A stretch of DNA of 64,000 nucleotides from Spirosoma linguale DSM 74 (GCA_000024525.1 CP001769.1:3815001-3879000), one strand, 5' to 3'; positions 7,155 to 16,692 are shown, counted from the first letter of the stretch. A program made the numbers and translations. The notes: generated by a model not told the origin, from the sequence alone.

Positions 7155-8777
7155 TTAACGAATGGTGCTAAACTTACGGAGATCCGTATTCAGTTCCTTT
7201 AAGGCCACTTCAACACCCCGTTTGGCTCCTTCCTGAAACACCGCCATAATTTCTTTGGCCTCAATTCGGTTGGGGTCGTCCAAATTGTTGCTGACGAACT
7301 TGTCCCGCAGGGTCAACAGTCCACCACCTAGCGCCATAGCCAGCAACGGGTTAAAGTCAACCCACGGAATGGGCGGGTTAGGCTCCTGTTTCCGATTGTT
7401 TAGCCACGGGTCAATCAGTTGGACAAATTCAGGTAAAATAGGGCGGACAATGTCAATCAACAGTATCAACCGTCGGCACTGGCTTGCTTTTTTACCCAGC
7501 ACATCGGTGGCATGAGTGCCAATGCTGTATAGTAGGGACGGCGTAATTCGCTCGAACCGCAGAGCCGGATTGTCCATAGTGGCCTCCAGAATACGGTGTT
7601 CAAATACCAACTGCCAAAGTAAGCGCGACCGGAAACAGGTGTGGTTAGTCGTTCGTGAAAGCCATACCGCCGTGTTAATGTAGTAGTGTTTGATCTGGGC
7701 CAGGTGTTGTTGTCCCGTGGCAGATGCCATAAAACCCAGCCCCTTTACATTTGTATCAGGTTCAGAGGATTCGCCAATTAGGTTAATGTTCACGAAGTGA
7801 TGCCAGGTCGAATCAGTCACTATCCGCCCGATGTTGGCTTTATGGCCGTCGTAAGCACAGATAGCCCCGAAGGTTTGCGCCTGCGTTGCCAGCTTAGTAC
7901 CTGCTGTATTACCGGCCAGTACTGTTGAATAGGCAATAATTTCGGGAGCTATCCCCATCGGAAACTCGGGGGTTCCATCTTTTTCGTAATTGCCGCTGAG
8001 GTCTGTCGGTTCTACGCATTGTCCTTCGTGAGGGTGGTCGGGCAGCACCTTGATACGGCCCAATGGGCTGCATAGAATAGGATGCGGGTAGGTTTCGCGT
8101 AAAAAACCGCCTAGTGAACTGGAGTACAAACGGGGCTGTATTTCCTGAGGAACGTCATCCGATTGGTCGTCAAACTGCGAACCCGCGTCGTGCCCAATTC
8201 GGTTCGTATCGTTTCGGTTGGGGTCCTGCATACCCACATTGCCACTAGCGTTGGTCCAGAGCCGCATCTTGCGCACCCGCGCAACAGACCCACACAGAGC
8301 TAGGCCCAATTCTCCGTGGTCGCCGGTGGCAAATACGCCCCCACCGTTATTCATAAATGTACTCAGAAGCACCAGTTCAGCATCGGAGAGGCCTACCGGC
8401 GATGCGTCGAAGCCGAACAGCCAGACCTGATCGTACATTGTGCCGGAGAAATGAGTACCGTCTGTAAAGCGAAAATTCGGGATACTTCGGAAAACCGGCA
8501 CCCCCGGGTTGCCAACAGCAAGGCCCCGGTGGGCAATCGTGATTTCGAAATCGACGTAACTGCGACCGTCATTGGCCAGAATAGAAACAAAAGTGGACAG
8601 ACCGAAATCACCCAGGCCAAAATTAAGAGTACCATCGGTAAGCAACAGAAGTTTCACCTTACAGGGTCGACGCCACCAGGGGTAAAGTTTTTCGGGCGAC
8701 AGCTTCAGAAGGTTAGCCCGTTCTTTGATCGCCTTACTTAAATGCTCATTCTCAGAAAAGAAGATTTGTGCAGACAT
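7155..8777 (-). CDS. Conserved hypothetical protein with ThuA/GATase-like N-terminal domain
   Basis: 540 residues from the ATG at 8777 (MSAQIFFSENEH); a 20-residue longer frame is possible but looks non-coding. I do not recognise a named family. Residues about 40-190 read as an alpha/beta domain: LLLLTDGTLNFGLGDFGLST, then MYDQVWLFGFDAS, LVLLSTFMNNGGGVFATGDH and a conserved stretch with SVARVRKMRLW. A strand followed by GGGVFATGDH resembles ThuA-like class I amidotransferase folds that lack the cysteine nucleophile. The rest is helical and rich in Asp and Trp. No signal peptide is seen, so it should be cytoplasmic. It is a single gene. Function unknown. Confidence 0.7.
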   Translation of the reverse strand: MSAQIFFSENEHLSKAIKERANLLKLSPEKLYPWWRRPCKVKLLLLTDGTLNFGLGDFGLSTFVSILANDGRSYVDFEITIAHRGLAVGNPGVPVFRSIPNFRFTDGTHFSGTMYDQVWLFGFDASPVGLSDAELVLLSTFMNNGGGVFATGDHGELGLALCGSVARVRKMRLWTNASGNVGMQDPNRNDTNRIGHDAGSQFDDQSDDVPQEIQPRLYSSSLGGFLRETYPHPILCSPLGRIKVLPDHPHEGQCVEPTDLSGNYEKDGTPEFPMGIAPEIIAYSTVLAGNTAGTKLATQAQTFGAICAYDGHKANIGRIVTDSTWHHFVNINLIGESSEPDTNVKGLGFMASATGQQHLAQIKHYYINTAVWLSRTTNHTCFRSRLLWQLVFEHRILEATMDNPALRFERITPSLLYSIGTHATDVLGKKASQCRRLILLIDIVRPILPEFVQLIDPWLNNRKQEPNPPIPWVDFNPLLAMALGGGLLTLRDKFVSNNLDDPNRIEAKEIMAVFQEGAKRGVEVALKELNTDLRKFSTIR

Positions 8778-8978
8778 GGCTTTGCAGTAGTTTAAATGGG
8801 GTTTACCAGTTAGTCGTAGAGCAGGCCGAACCCGCAAACAAAGCCTATTGCTTTATCTGTAGAACTACGTGTATACCCCCTCTCCGGGCTAATTCCTCCA
8901 CACTTCTTCAGGACTACCAACTTTTCTGCTCTATTTAAGTAGTAAGAGTATGTTCAACTACATCTCAACATCTCCGTT

Positions 8979-9398
8979 ATGAAAACCCTAGTCGCATTCA
9001 GCCTGATTTTTGTAAGTAACTGCACTTCTCAGGATAATACCAGCCCCTGTCGGTCTCCCCAAAAAATAAGTGTGGATCAACGCTGTTATAAAGGCAACGG
9101 TCTGGCACTGACGGCCAGTGAGTACGGTACTTCTCCCTCAAGTTTCGAGTGGAGCGTATATGCGCTTAAGGACACGGCGCAAAGCCTCGGTTTTACGCCC
9201 CAGGATTTAAAAATAAAAATAAACACCGCCAACGAGCTGATCATACCCGATAGTCTGGCGACTAACAACCAGCGACTAATCGTAACCGTAGCGACTAACT
9301 GCCAGGGCGAACTTAAACGCTCTATTTATTACGCATTCATTAAAACGCAATCGGCAACGGATAGCTGCACGGTTTGGCAACCGCAGCATGGACTGTAG
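8979..9398 (+). CDS. Small secreted or lipoprotein, unknown function
   Basis: 139 residues with an N-terminal hydrophobic segment (MKTLVAFSLIFVSNC). The Cys could be a lipid attachment site, but Asn at -1 is unusual for a lipobox. The mature part has further cysteines (PCRSP, QRCYKG, TNCQGE, DSCTVW) that may form disulfides in the periplasm. The order of short beta-like strands suggests an Ig-like or PKD-like domain (GLALTASEYGTSPSSFEWSV). No family is recognised. It stands alone and converges on the App1 gene. Confidence 0.55.
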   Translation: MKTLVAFSLIFVSNCTSQDNTSPCRSPQKISVDQRCYKGNGLALTASEYGTSPSSFEWSVYALKDTAQSLGFTPQDLKIKINTANELIIPDSLATNNQRLIVTVATNCQGELKRSIYYAFIKTQSATDSCTVWQPQHGL

Positions 9399-9419
9399 TA
9401 CAGGGCTGGCCGTATCTTT

Positions 9420-10493
9420 TCACTCAGGAATGAGGCCAATAGCTATTGAATGCTGTCGGGCGTCTGCACTGTGCGCGAAGTAACAACTGGCTACCCCATT
9501 GGCTTCTATACTGGCCATCAACTGTTCGGTGCGGGCTTTATGTTCGGCATGAATCTGCCGGATGTACACGCACCGAATCTGGCGGGGAAAGTGCCGGACA
9601 ACCGACTCATATATGATTGGGTCCTGCTGCGAATCGTCGCCGAGTAGGATAAACTGCTGATTCGGGTAGGTGTTGATGATCTGCTCGATCCGGTCGAATT
9701 TGGTATGGTGCTTTCCTTTCCCGGTTTTTAACACCTGCGACAGACGCTTGAGCTTACTCAGACGATATACACCATTGGGCAGGTCATTTTTTGTCGAGAA
9801 CTCCAGAATATAATCATACAAATTCCACTCGCTGCTCGACACGTAGAAAAACGGATTTGTCGCATTCAGCCCACTATTGGCTTCGGCAAGCAGTTTGTAA
9901 TGGGCAACAACGCCTTCAAACGGCATCCGGCTATGCGCGTTCTCGGTCAATAGAACCAGCAGGCGCTTGGCAATGGTGGCCGAGTGCGAAACCAGAAACG
10001 TATCGTCAATATCGGAGATACAAATGAATTGAGTCGGGTGCGGAATCAAGACCTTTCCTTCTCCTTCTGCCAGTACCTGTTCCGGGGTTATAGTTTGCGA
10101 AATGAGCTGTGCCTGAACCGGGTGCCAGCCCGGCGTCAACGGCTGCGTGATGGGAAGCTCGACCTGAAAACAGCCATCGTCGTCGGTCATGACAGTAACA
10201 AGCTGTTCGTTGAAGCGGATACGTACCATTGTTCGCGGATACGGCTTCACCAGAAATAAGCGAATGACTGCCAGCAGGTTAACCAGGTCAATATCGCGGT
10301 ATTTCTTACGGGGCAGCGGGCTCCTTCTGAACACGTGGCCGTAAATAGTCAGCTGTTTATCATTACCAAAACCACGGTAAATCTTCACTGTAGGCTGGTC
10401 GGTCAGCCGCAGTAATGTTAAGAAATAACGTTTTATCTTACCCTTCAGGGTTATTTTTTGTTTATCAGGGTGAGTGGATTGCACAGCTTTCAT
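9420..10493 (-). CDS. App1-family phosphatidate phosphatase
   Basis: 357 residues. The C-terminal half matches the App1 catalytic domain (DUF2183, HAD superfamily): CISDIDDTFLVSHSATIAKR has the DxDxT nucleophile motif (Asp161, Asp163), then FFYVSSSEWNLYDYI with the serines of motif II, GKGKHHTKFDRIEQI and LLGDDSQQDPIIYESVV as motifs III and IV. Yeast App1 removes phosphate from phosphatidate to give diacylglycerol; bacterial members are mostly uncharacterised. The N-terminal 150 residues form a beta-rich region typical of this family. It is divergent, across only 48 bp, from a diacylglycerol-kinase-like gene, which uses the reverse lipid pair. No signal peptide is apparent. Confidence 0.82.
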   Translation of the reverse strand: MKAVQSTHPDKQKITLKGKIKRYFLTLLRLTDQPTVKIYRGFGNDKQLTIYGHVFRRSPLPRKKYRDIDLVNLLAVIRLFLVKPYPRTMVRIRFNEQLVTVMTDDDGCFQVELPITQPLTPGWHPVQAQLISQTITPEQVLAEGEGKVLIPHPTQFICISDIDDTFLVSHSATIAKRLLVLLTENAHSRMPFEGVVAHYKLLAEANSGLNATNPFFYVSSSEWNLYDYILEFSTKNDLPNGVYRLSKLKRLSQVLKTGKGKHHTKFDRIEQIINTYPNQQFILLGDDSQQDPIIYESVVRHFPRQIRCVYIRQIHAEHKARTEQLMASIEANGVASCYFAHSADARQHSIAIGLIPE

Positions 10494-10541
10494 ACGTTCA
10501 GTCGGTACTCGCCATCTTATAACACATAATCTACGCAGAAG

Positions 10542-11417
10542 TTGACCTTTTTATTCGCCATTAACCCCGTTTCGGGCGGGGAAGAAAAAACTGCCTGGGA
10601 AGAAGGTATCCAGTCATACTTTGCCGATAAACCCCATACTGTTCACTTATTTCATCTCAATGGGAAAACCGATGATGAACAGATTAGGCAGCAACTCGAA
10701 GCGCACAAACCCGACCGCGTGGTAGCCGTGGGTGGCGATGGAACCATCAAGATTGTGGCAACGGCCCTGCTCGATAGTGGTATTCCCCTTGGTGTTCTGC
10801 CCGCCGGTTCCGCCAACGGCATGGCGCGTGAGCTGGGCATCCCACCCGATGTTGAGGGTAGTCTGGATGTGCTGATAAATGGAATCGAGAAAGCCACCGA
10901 CATCATAGCCGTCAACGACAACGACGTTTGTCTGCACCTGAGCGATATTGGTCTGAACGCGCAGTTGGTCCAGCACTACGAAAAAAACAACCTGCGGGGC
11001 AAACTTGGCTACCTCCGCAGTGTGGTCAATGTACTTCAAAAACGACGGTTACTCCGCGTAGCCGTTACCATTGGTGATGAATGCGTGCAGCGGGCTGCCT
11101 TCATGATTGTACTAGCCAATGCCCGCATGTACGGAACAGGTGCGGTTATTAACCCGGATGGTACCCCCTTCGACGGCCAGTTTGAAGTCGTCATCTTCCG
11201 TCGATTGACGTTCTGGGAAATAATCAAGCTTTTCTGGCGCTACCAGCCATTTAACCCCAAAAACATAGAAATTTATCCGGCTACATCGGTCACGATTGAG
11301 ACCCACCGGAAAGCGTATTTCCAGATCGACGGCGAATATCGGGGGCGAATCACGAGTCTCAACGCAACTATTAAACCGGGTGCCCTGACTATGCTTGTTC
11401 CGGCTCCGACGCCGTAA
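10542..11417 (+). CDS. Diacylglycerol kinase family lipid kinase (YegS/BmrU type)
   Basis: 291 residues from a TTG codon; a stop codon 15 bp upstream in frame leaves no ATG option. Motifs: NPVSGG (residues 8-13), VAVGGDGTIKIVATALL with the GGDGT nucleotide motif (64-68), LPAGSANGMARELGI, and the C-terminal QIDGEYRG metal-site region. It should phosphorylate diacylglycerol or a related lipid using ATP at the inner membrane. Divergently transcribed with the App1 phosphatase, so the two may set the phosphatidate/diacylglycerol balance together. The rare start codon suggests modest expression. Confidence 0.88.
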   Translation: MTFLFAINPVSGGEEKTAWEEGIQSYFADKPHTVHLFHLNGKTDDEQIRQQLEAHKPDRVVAVGGDGTIKIVATALLDSGIPLGVLPAGSANGMARELGIPPDVEGSLDVLINGIEKATDIIAVNDNDVCLHLSDIGLNAQLVQHYEKNNLRGKLGYLRSVVNVLQKRRLLRVAVTIGDECVQRAAFMIVLANARMYGTGAVINPDGTPFDGQFEVVIFRRLTFWEIIKLFWRYQPFNPKNIEIYPATSVTIETHRKAYFQIDGEYRGRITSLNATIKPGALTMLVPAPTP

Positions 11418-11445
11418 ATAATTTGCCTTTAAAAGGCAGATTCCA

Positions 11446-12291
11446 TCAGACCAACTGATTCACCCGCACTCGTTTGGGTTCGCTGTAAATATTGAAGCGG
11501 TTATCACGGACAAAGCCCGCCATTGTCATGTGGGCTTCTTTCGCCATCTGAACGGCAAGGCTTGACGGAGCGCCTACGGCAGCCAGCAGGGGCACACCAG
11601 CCAGCCAACTTTTCTGAACCAGTTCGACTCCAATACGGCCACTCAGAAAAACGGCGTGTTGAGCCAGGGGAAGCCAGTTTTGCCAGAAAGCCGCTCCGAT
11701 AAGTTTATCCAACGCATTATGACGACCAATATCCTCCCGGACGAGCAGCAGCTTACCGTCCGCATCGAACAGGGCAGCGGCATGAATACCGCCGGTATAG
11801 GCGAACGCCCGTTGTATTTGGCGTACCCGATCCGGTAACGCATGAAGAATGGCTGGCTCGACCGAGAAATCGCTCAACAGCGGACCCGGTGTGAGTGCCA
11901 TAACCGCTTCGATAGTGGCTTTTCCACACAACCCGCAACTGGACGAGGTGAAGGTGTTTCGCTCCAGCCGTGCCCAGTCGACAACAACATCGGGGTGCAG
12001 TTCTACCCTGAGCACATTGCCTTCCTTCTCGGCATCCTGAACGCAATGTCGGCAGGAGACAATATCGGCCGGACGTTGAACGATGCCTTCAGTAAATAAG
12101 AAACCCATCGCCAGTTCTTCATCGTGGCCGGGTGTTCGCATGGTGACCGATACGGAGCGTTGCTCCCGATTGGTAGCAGGGCCAAAGCCAAGGCGTATTT
12201 CCAGCGGCTCTTCAACAGCGAGCAAATCGGGAGCTTCCGTAAGACTTTCACCCGAAATTTTATGAACAGTAACCGGCGCAACAAGAGACAT
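11446..12291 (-). CDS. fdhD: FdhD, sulfurtransferase for formate dehydrogenase maturation
   Basis: 281 residues of the expected length. The CxxC loop that carries sulfur is SSCGLCGK (Cys119, Cys122), and the N-terminus has the conserved EEPLEIRL and TMRTPGHDEELAMGFLFTEG stretches. A second pair, SCRHC (80-83), is also present. FdhD passes sulfur from a cysteine desulfurase to the Mo-bis-MGD cofactor of formate dehydrogenase and related enzymes in the cytoplasm. No such dehydrogenase is encoded in the window, so its client lies elsewhere. It converges with the lipid kinase gene across 28 bp. Confidence 0.93.
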   Translation of the reverse strand: MSLVAPVTVHKISGESLTEAPDLLAVEEPLEIRLGFGPATNREQRSVSVTMRTPGHDEELAMGFLFTEGIVQRPADIVSCRHCVQDAEKEGNVLRVELHPDVVVDWARLERNTFTSSSCGLCGKATIEAVMALTPGPLLSDFSVEPAILHALPDRVRQIQRAFAYTGGIHAAALFDADGKLLLVREDIGRHNALDKLIGAAFWQNWLPLAQHAVFLSGRIGVELVQKSWLAGVPLLAAVGAPSSLAVQMAKEAHMTMAGFVRDNRFNIYSEPKRVRVNQLV

Positions 12292-12353
12292 TTCCAGCCA
12301 ATTTAGTTTGTTTATACTAACCAGCTACGCCCATAAATGATTACGCAGGCGGG

Positions 12354-14981
12354 TTAAAAACTAATTGAAGCGGACGCTTTTAAGGCAAAGGAGTTCAGCG
12401 GTAAGCCATTGGGACTATCATTCAGGTAATTGAGCCGATGTATAGCCTGGATTCGGATAATCTTGAAAATATTATCGATGCCATACCCCACTTCCATATA
12501 AGGTTTGTTTCCATCGAGGCTTCCGAAGTAAATCGGTCTTGTGCCACCGGGTAGTAGCTTAAACGACTCAACATCCCGATTCGCCTTTCGCTGCCCCCCC
12601 CAGAGTGCATCGACGTTGGCAATTAAGCGCCAGTTCAATTTACGAATCCCGGGAATTCGGTTGAAGAGCAGTCCTTCAAAGCGGTGCTGGATGTGTACCG
12701 CAACGAAACGGTCACTTACAAATTCGTAAAACTGCATCCGGTTAAAGGTATTGGTCGTCAGCAGGGGCGTTGGATTACCAATGTGTGGAAACAACATCGG
12801 AGCAGGCAGCGTTGAGGGCGTAAAACCCGCCGATAGCAGGTACGTCGTCCGACCGAGGGGGCCGAGCCGAAACGTTTGCTGTGCTCGTAAGTTAAACCGA
12901 TCATAATTGTACTGACCACCCAATGCCTGAGAGCCGTGCGTATAGCGAATGGTGAGCACCGGAGCCCGTTTTGTGCCCAAGGTAATTCGTTCATTGCCAT
13001 CCATCAGGTACTTCTCTTTCCGGGCCAGCCGAGCTTCTATTGACCAGTAAGCATCGAATATATCCGACTGCAAAGGTGACTGTTCGCCCAGTTCGGGTTG
13101 AAGGCGGTAGTGAAATGGAAACACTGGGTCGAACGTTCGGGTCCCTAGCGTAGCCGTTAGCAGAATACCTTTAACAGGTTCTGTTTTAAAGTAAACTTCT
13201 TTCTGCTGGCTGTGATAGCCTCCCCGGTAACGACCAAATCGGCTGAGAGCATAAAAAATCCGGTTACCACCAATCAATTCGGGCGTCAGTCCAAGCCGCT
13301 CCAGATCATCAGCCATCCGCACGCCTGCTATGGTCCAATGCTGCCGCGAAAACAGGTAGTTTATTTCACCACTGTACTTGAACCGATTATCCAGCGTTCC
13401 GTAAGCCAGATACCCTCTCAAAATCCAGTTTCGGCTAAATTGCTCATTGGTCCGGAAGCCGATTCGTGTTCGTAAGCCTTCCACACTATTAACGGCAAAC
13501 AAATACGGGTATGGGCCAAGGTCGAAACCACCCACTTTATAAAATCCGGTAACGGCAACCTGCCCAACGGCTTCGGCCATTTTCACTGCCGGAACGGCCC
13601 GCAGCTTTTCAATGACCTGTCGGGTCTTCTGATCGTCTTTATTCAATGAATCGGCCCCGGCGAGCGTACGCTGAACCGTATGCCAATAGGCCTCGTTGCT
13701 TATGGCTACAGTGTCGCTTGGCTCAATTGGCTGCTCATAAAACAGCGTTGGGCGGGGCTTGTTCACTACAATATTACTATTGCGGAGAATAACCTTCGCC
13801 CGCAGACCGAGGGATTGCTTACCCACACCCGTCAGGTCGGCATTGAGGTGAATACTCACCGGCAGCCAGCCAGCCGTGGCCGATGCGCCGGCCGATGAAT
13901 CGATGGTACTCTCTAACTCCTGTTCAATAGTTAGGCCACTAACATAGTTCAGGTTAGCTCCTTTGCCGATCCGGGTTTCGATCTGGCACAGGGCAAATGA
14001 GGTTGTGTCGATCCAGGCTTTACCCGTAAAAGCCAGATCTTCGGGCCGTTTGGGATCGAACTGGATTTCGTAGCAGATGTGATCGCCAATCTGAGTGGTG
14101 TCGGCCAGGAAAAACTCGTACCAGTTTTTCCAGTTGTCGCCTACAGGGGAGGCAAAATCTTTACCCAGAATCGGGATGTAGTTATCGTAGAAATTTTGAC
14201 TGACCAGGTTCGTACCGCCCAGCAGCTGCGAGCTTAGCCCGGCATCGTCCACGGCTACCCCTTTGATGCGGGTTTTGCGAATATCTTCGCGTTTGCGTTC
14301 GGGATTGGCTTTATAATAGTATCGGGACACGGATTCCGAAGCCAGCAGTGGCAGTACCCGGTGGCCCTCTTTATCGACAATGGAGTCGTGCTTGCTCATC
14401 GCTTCGTTAATCCGTTTGATGAGCGGATTCTTTCGCATGCGATCAGTGACGTGGCTCAGCGCAATCTCGGTCTTCACATAACTGTCGTATTCGTAGGCAG
14501 CCAGCCGTTTACGGTCGTTTATCGAGCGGTTTTTCCGAAGCTGCCGCAACACGCGCCAGGCCGGGTTTTCGCCTGCTTTCACCGTTACTTCCTGAAGGGA
14601 ATTGCCACCTGATTCGAGTTTGAAATCGACCGCCTGCGATACACGTTCCGGATCAATGGCCCGACGCAGGGGTTTGTAACCCATCGAACTCACAGCCAGC
14701 GAATCGGACAGAATCTTTACGACCAGCGAGAAACGACCTTTTTCGTCGGTAAGGGTTCCACTCCGCCGTCCTACCAGTGCTACACTGGCAAAGGGGATTG
14801 GGTCTCCTGTATGGGCATCGGTAACCAGACCAGTAACGGTATATACTGTCTGGGCTTTAGTTTGAGTAGTGAGCCCACTAAGTAATAGTAGCAGAAGAAA
14901 TAATAGAGAATGTAAAGGTGTCTTCAAGCGTTCTGCAGTCTTTGTTGTCCTATTTGCCAAGCGAAGATAACACAAATACAA
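12354..14981 (-). CDS. DUF5686 outer-membrane protein with carboxypeptidase-regulatory-like domain
   Basis: 875 residues from ATG 14981; a TTG at 14927 giving MKTPLHSLLFLL may be the true start, because the signal peptide begins there and ends at TKAQ. After it come a CarboxypepD_reg-like beta sandwich (YTVTGLVTDAHTGDPIPFAS to about residue 135), a middle domain (AWRVLRQLRKNRSINDRKRL, EYDSYVKTE) and a long C-terminal beta-barrel region ending in alternating residues and ASISF, as in the DUF5686 family of Bacteroidota. Members are outer-membrane proteins of unknown transport or assembly role. It is transcribed alone or with fdhD 62 bp downstream. Confidence 0.82.
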   Translation of the reverse strand: MYLCYLRLANRTTKTAERLKTPLHSLLFLLLLLLSGLTTQTKAQTVYTVTGLVTDAHTGDPIPFASVALVGRRSGTLTDEKGRFSLVVKILSDSLAVSSMGYKPLRRAIDPERVSQAVDFKLESGGNSLQEVTVKAGENPAWRVLRQLRKNRSINDRKRLAAYEYDSYVKTEIALSHVTDRMRKNPLIKRINEAMSKHDSIVDKEGHRVLPLLASESVSRYYYKANPERKREDIRKTRIKGVAVDDAGLSSQLLGGTNLVSQNFYDNYIPILGKDFASPVGDNWKNWYEFFLADTTQIGDHICYEIQFDPKRPEDLAFTGKAWIDTTSFALCQIETRIGKGANLNYVSGLTIEQELESTIDSSAGASATAGWLPVSIHLNADLTGVGKQSLGLRAKVILRNSNIVVNKPRPTLFYEQPIEPSDTVAISNEAYWHTVQRTLAGADSLNKDDQKTRQVIEKLRAVPAVKMAEAVGQVAVTGFYKVGGFDLGPYPYLFAVNSVEGLRTRIGFRTNEQFSRNWILRGYLAYGTLDNRFKYSGEINYLFSRQHWTIAGVRMADDLERLGLTPELIGGNRIFYALSRFGRYRGGYHSQQKEVYFKTEPVKGILLTATLGTRTFDPVFPFHYRLQPELGEQSPLQSDIFDAYWSIEARLARKEKYLMDGNERITLGTKRAPVLTIRYTHGSQALGGQYNYDRFNLRAQQTFRLGPLGRTTYLLSAGFTPSTLPAPMLFPHIGNPTPLLTTNTFNRMQFYEFVSDRFVAVHIQHRFEGLLFNRIPGIRKLNWRLIANVDALWGGQRKANRDVESFKLLPGGTRPIYFGSLDGNKPYMEVGYGIDNIFKIIRIQAIHRLNYLNDSPNGLPLNSFALKASASISF

Positions 14982-15134
14982 ACGTCTATGTGTAGTGCTC
15001 TTAGCCCAACTGTTACAAAAAGGTGCCAGAGTGTCAAATATCCTGTATCAACCGTTACAAAAAGTTGATTTATTTATTATTCGTCATGTGTAAGTAATTT
15101 TACTCACTCTTCTTTTGTCTATCAAACAACCGAA

Positions 15135-15674
15135 TTAACCTACTAACCAGATACGATCGGCCTCAGCTCCCTGCTCAGTCCATTCGACCAAAACCTGCTG
15201 CGACTCCAGCGTATTTACCCGTTTGCCGGTATAATCGGGCTTGATGGGCAGGTCGCGGTTATACCGACGATCAATTAGCACCAGGAGTTCTACTTTACGG
15301 GGTCGGCCAAAGGCGGTCATCGCGTCGAGGGCGGCCCGCACCATTCGGCCGGTTGCCAGCACGTCGTCGATAAGAATAACGCGTTTGTTCTCGATAATAA
15401 AAGGCACGTTGGTGGTATTGGCCCGTAAGGGTGTATCACGCCGTCGGAAATCATCCCGGTAAAATGTCGCGTCCAGATACCCAAGCGGAACATCATACCC
15501 GAGTATGCGATTCAGTTCGCGGGCTACGCGTTCGGCAAAATAAATCCCCCTCGGCTGCATACCGAGAATAACGGTATCCGCGAAATCCTGGTAATTCTCA
15601 ATGAGTTGCTGCGCCAGTCGGCTCACAACAATTTCGAGTAGTGGACTGGACAGTATTAGACGCTGTTGATTCAT
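15135..15674 (-). CDS. pyrR: PyrR, pyrimidine regulator / uracil phosphoribosyltransferase
   Basis: 179 residues, normal for PyrR. The PRPP loop is VILIDDVLATGRMVRAA (99-115), and the N-terminal QPRGIYFAERVAREL and later ELLVLIDRRYNRDLPIKPDY match PyrR proteins. The enzyme converts uracil and PRPP to UMP. In Gram-positive bacteria it also binds pyr mRNA to cause attenuation; whether it regulates in this organism is unknown. No pyr biosynthesis gene or pyr-like leader was seen beside it. It is divergent from pth across 217 bp. Confidence 0.9.
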   Translation of the reverse strand: MNQQRLILSSPLLEIVVSRLAQQLIENYQDFADTVILGMQPRGIYFAERVARELNRILGYDVPLGYLDATFYRDDFRRRDTPLRANTTNVPFIIENKRVILIDDVLATGRMVRAALDAMTAFGRPRKVELLVLIDRRYNRDLPIKPDYTGKRVNTLESQQVLVEWTEQGAEADRIWLVG

Positions 15675-15863
15675 GCGGTAAAAATAGCAGTAAGTCGATC
15701 ATTTAGCGGTTTACCTGCGCATAAATGTGGCAGGGCGGTTTGTGCAGACGTTTAATGAAGCAGCCGTACCGCTCGGTGCTCAAACAGTGAACTGAGTTTC
15801 TTGATTTGACAATAATGTCCTGTATAGTTTACGGCCGCTGAATGCAGTCCTGTATAAACGTAC

Positions 15864-15871
15864 TAATTTTG
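15864..15871 (+). promoter_or_regulatory. Candidate Bacteroidota -7 box for pth
   Basis: TAATTTTG matches TAnnTTTG and lies 20 bp before the ATG at 15892. No good -33 TTTG was found 17-23 bp upstream. The repeated string CCTGTATA (15820 and 15849 regions) also lies just upstream. Confidence 0.35.
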
Positions 15872-15891
15872 CCCCTTTACATTCGTTGTCT

Positions 15892-16452
15892 ATGAAATTC
15901 TTACTCGTTGGTCTGGGCAATATCGGCCCTGAATATGCACTGACCCGCCACAATGCGGGCTTTATGGTTCTCGACCGTCTGGCTGCCCAGAATGACTTCA
16001 GCTTTTCCATGACTCGCCTGGCTTACACGGCCAAATGGCAGCATAAAGGCAAGCAGTTGTTTTTTGTAAAGCCAACCACCTACATGAATTTGAGCGGCAA
16101 GGCAGTTTCCTACTACATGAAGCAGGAAAATATCCCCATCGAGAATATCCTGATTATCACCGACGATAAAGATTTACCCTTTGGCAAACTACGGTTAAAG
16201 CCGAAAGGATCGCCTGGCGGGCATAATGGCTTGAAGAATATCGACGACATTTTAGGGACGCAGGAATACGCCCGGCTTCGGGTTGGTATTGGCAACAATT
16301 TCTCGAAAGGACGGCAGGTCGATTTTGTGCTGGGGCAGTTTCCGGAGGACGAACTGATCCAATTACCGGACTATTTGGACCGGGCAGGTGGCGCAGCCCT
16401 CAGTTTTTGTACTATGGGCATACAAATGGCCATGAATAATTACAACCAATGA
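15892..16452 (+). CDS. pth: Peptidyl-tRNA hydrolase
   Basis: 186 residues from ATG 15892 (MKFLLVGLGNIGPEYALTRH); a TTG two codons earlier is possible but not needed. Catalytic residues are in place: His20 in TRHNAGFMVLD, Asn66 in TTYMNLSGKAV, Asp91/92 in IITDDKDLPFGKLRLK, and the GSPGGHNGLKNI loop with Asn112. The enzyme frees tRNA from prematurely released peptidyl-tRNA in the cytoplasm and is essential in most bacteria. Length is typical. The gene is monocistronic, followed by 240 bp of AT-rich DNA. Confidence 0.95.
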   Translation: MKFLLVGLGNIGPEYALTRHNAGFMVLDRLAAQNDFSFSMTRLAYTAKWQHKGKQLFFVKPTTYMNLSGKAVSYYMKQENIPIENILIITDDKDLPFGKLRLKPKGSPGGHNGLKNIDDILGTQEYARLRVGIGNNFSKGRQVDFVLGQFPEDELIQLPDYLDRAGGAALSFCTMGIQMAMNNYNQ

Positions 16453-16548
16453 TATAACTTTTTAAAGAAAATTGCACTTTTCCGGAAAAATATAAACTAA
16501 TAGGAACTAACGTTAATATTAAAATAATATTTCCTAAAAATTAAAATT

Positions 16549-16608
16549 ATGTTTCTTTTTTGGCATTTTACCTTCTTTGGCGGCATTATATTCGGAATAA
16601 AATTTTGA
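16549..16608 (+). CDS. Possible tiny membrane peptide ORF
   Basis: A 19-residue frame, MFLFWHFTFFGGIIFGIKF, is wholly hydrophobic with a single Lys near the end. It lies in the AT-rich space between pth and a secreted-protein gene. No ribosome-binding site or conservation can be shown, and a frame of this length arises easily by chance. Confidence 0.15.
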   Translation: MFLFWHFTFFGGIIFGIKF

Positions 16609-16692
16609 ACCGGGCTTAATGGGTGTTTGCCATTTAAAACTTTCTATAGACATTTGTGCGTTATCTGATTGAAAACAAAATAGAACAAAACA

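Noticed and set aside
11423..11437. TGCCTTTAAAAGGCA palindrome between convergent lipid kinase and fdhD genes
   Set aside because: The stem is too short for its near-zero loop to fold well and no T-run follows, so it is not listed as a terminator.
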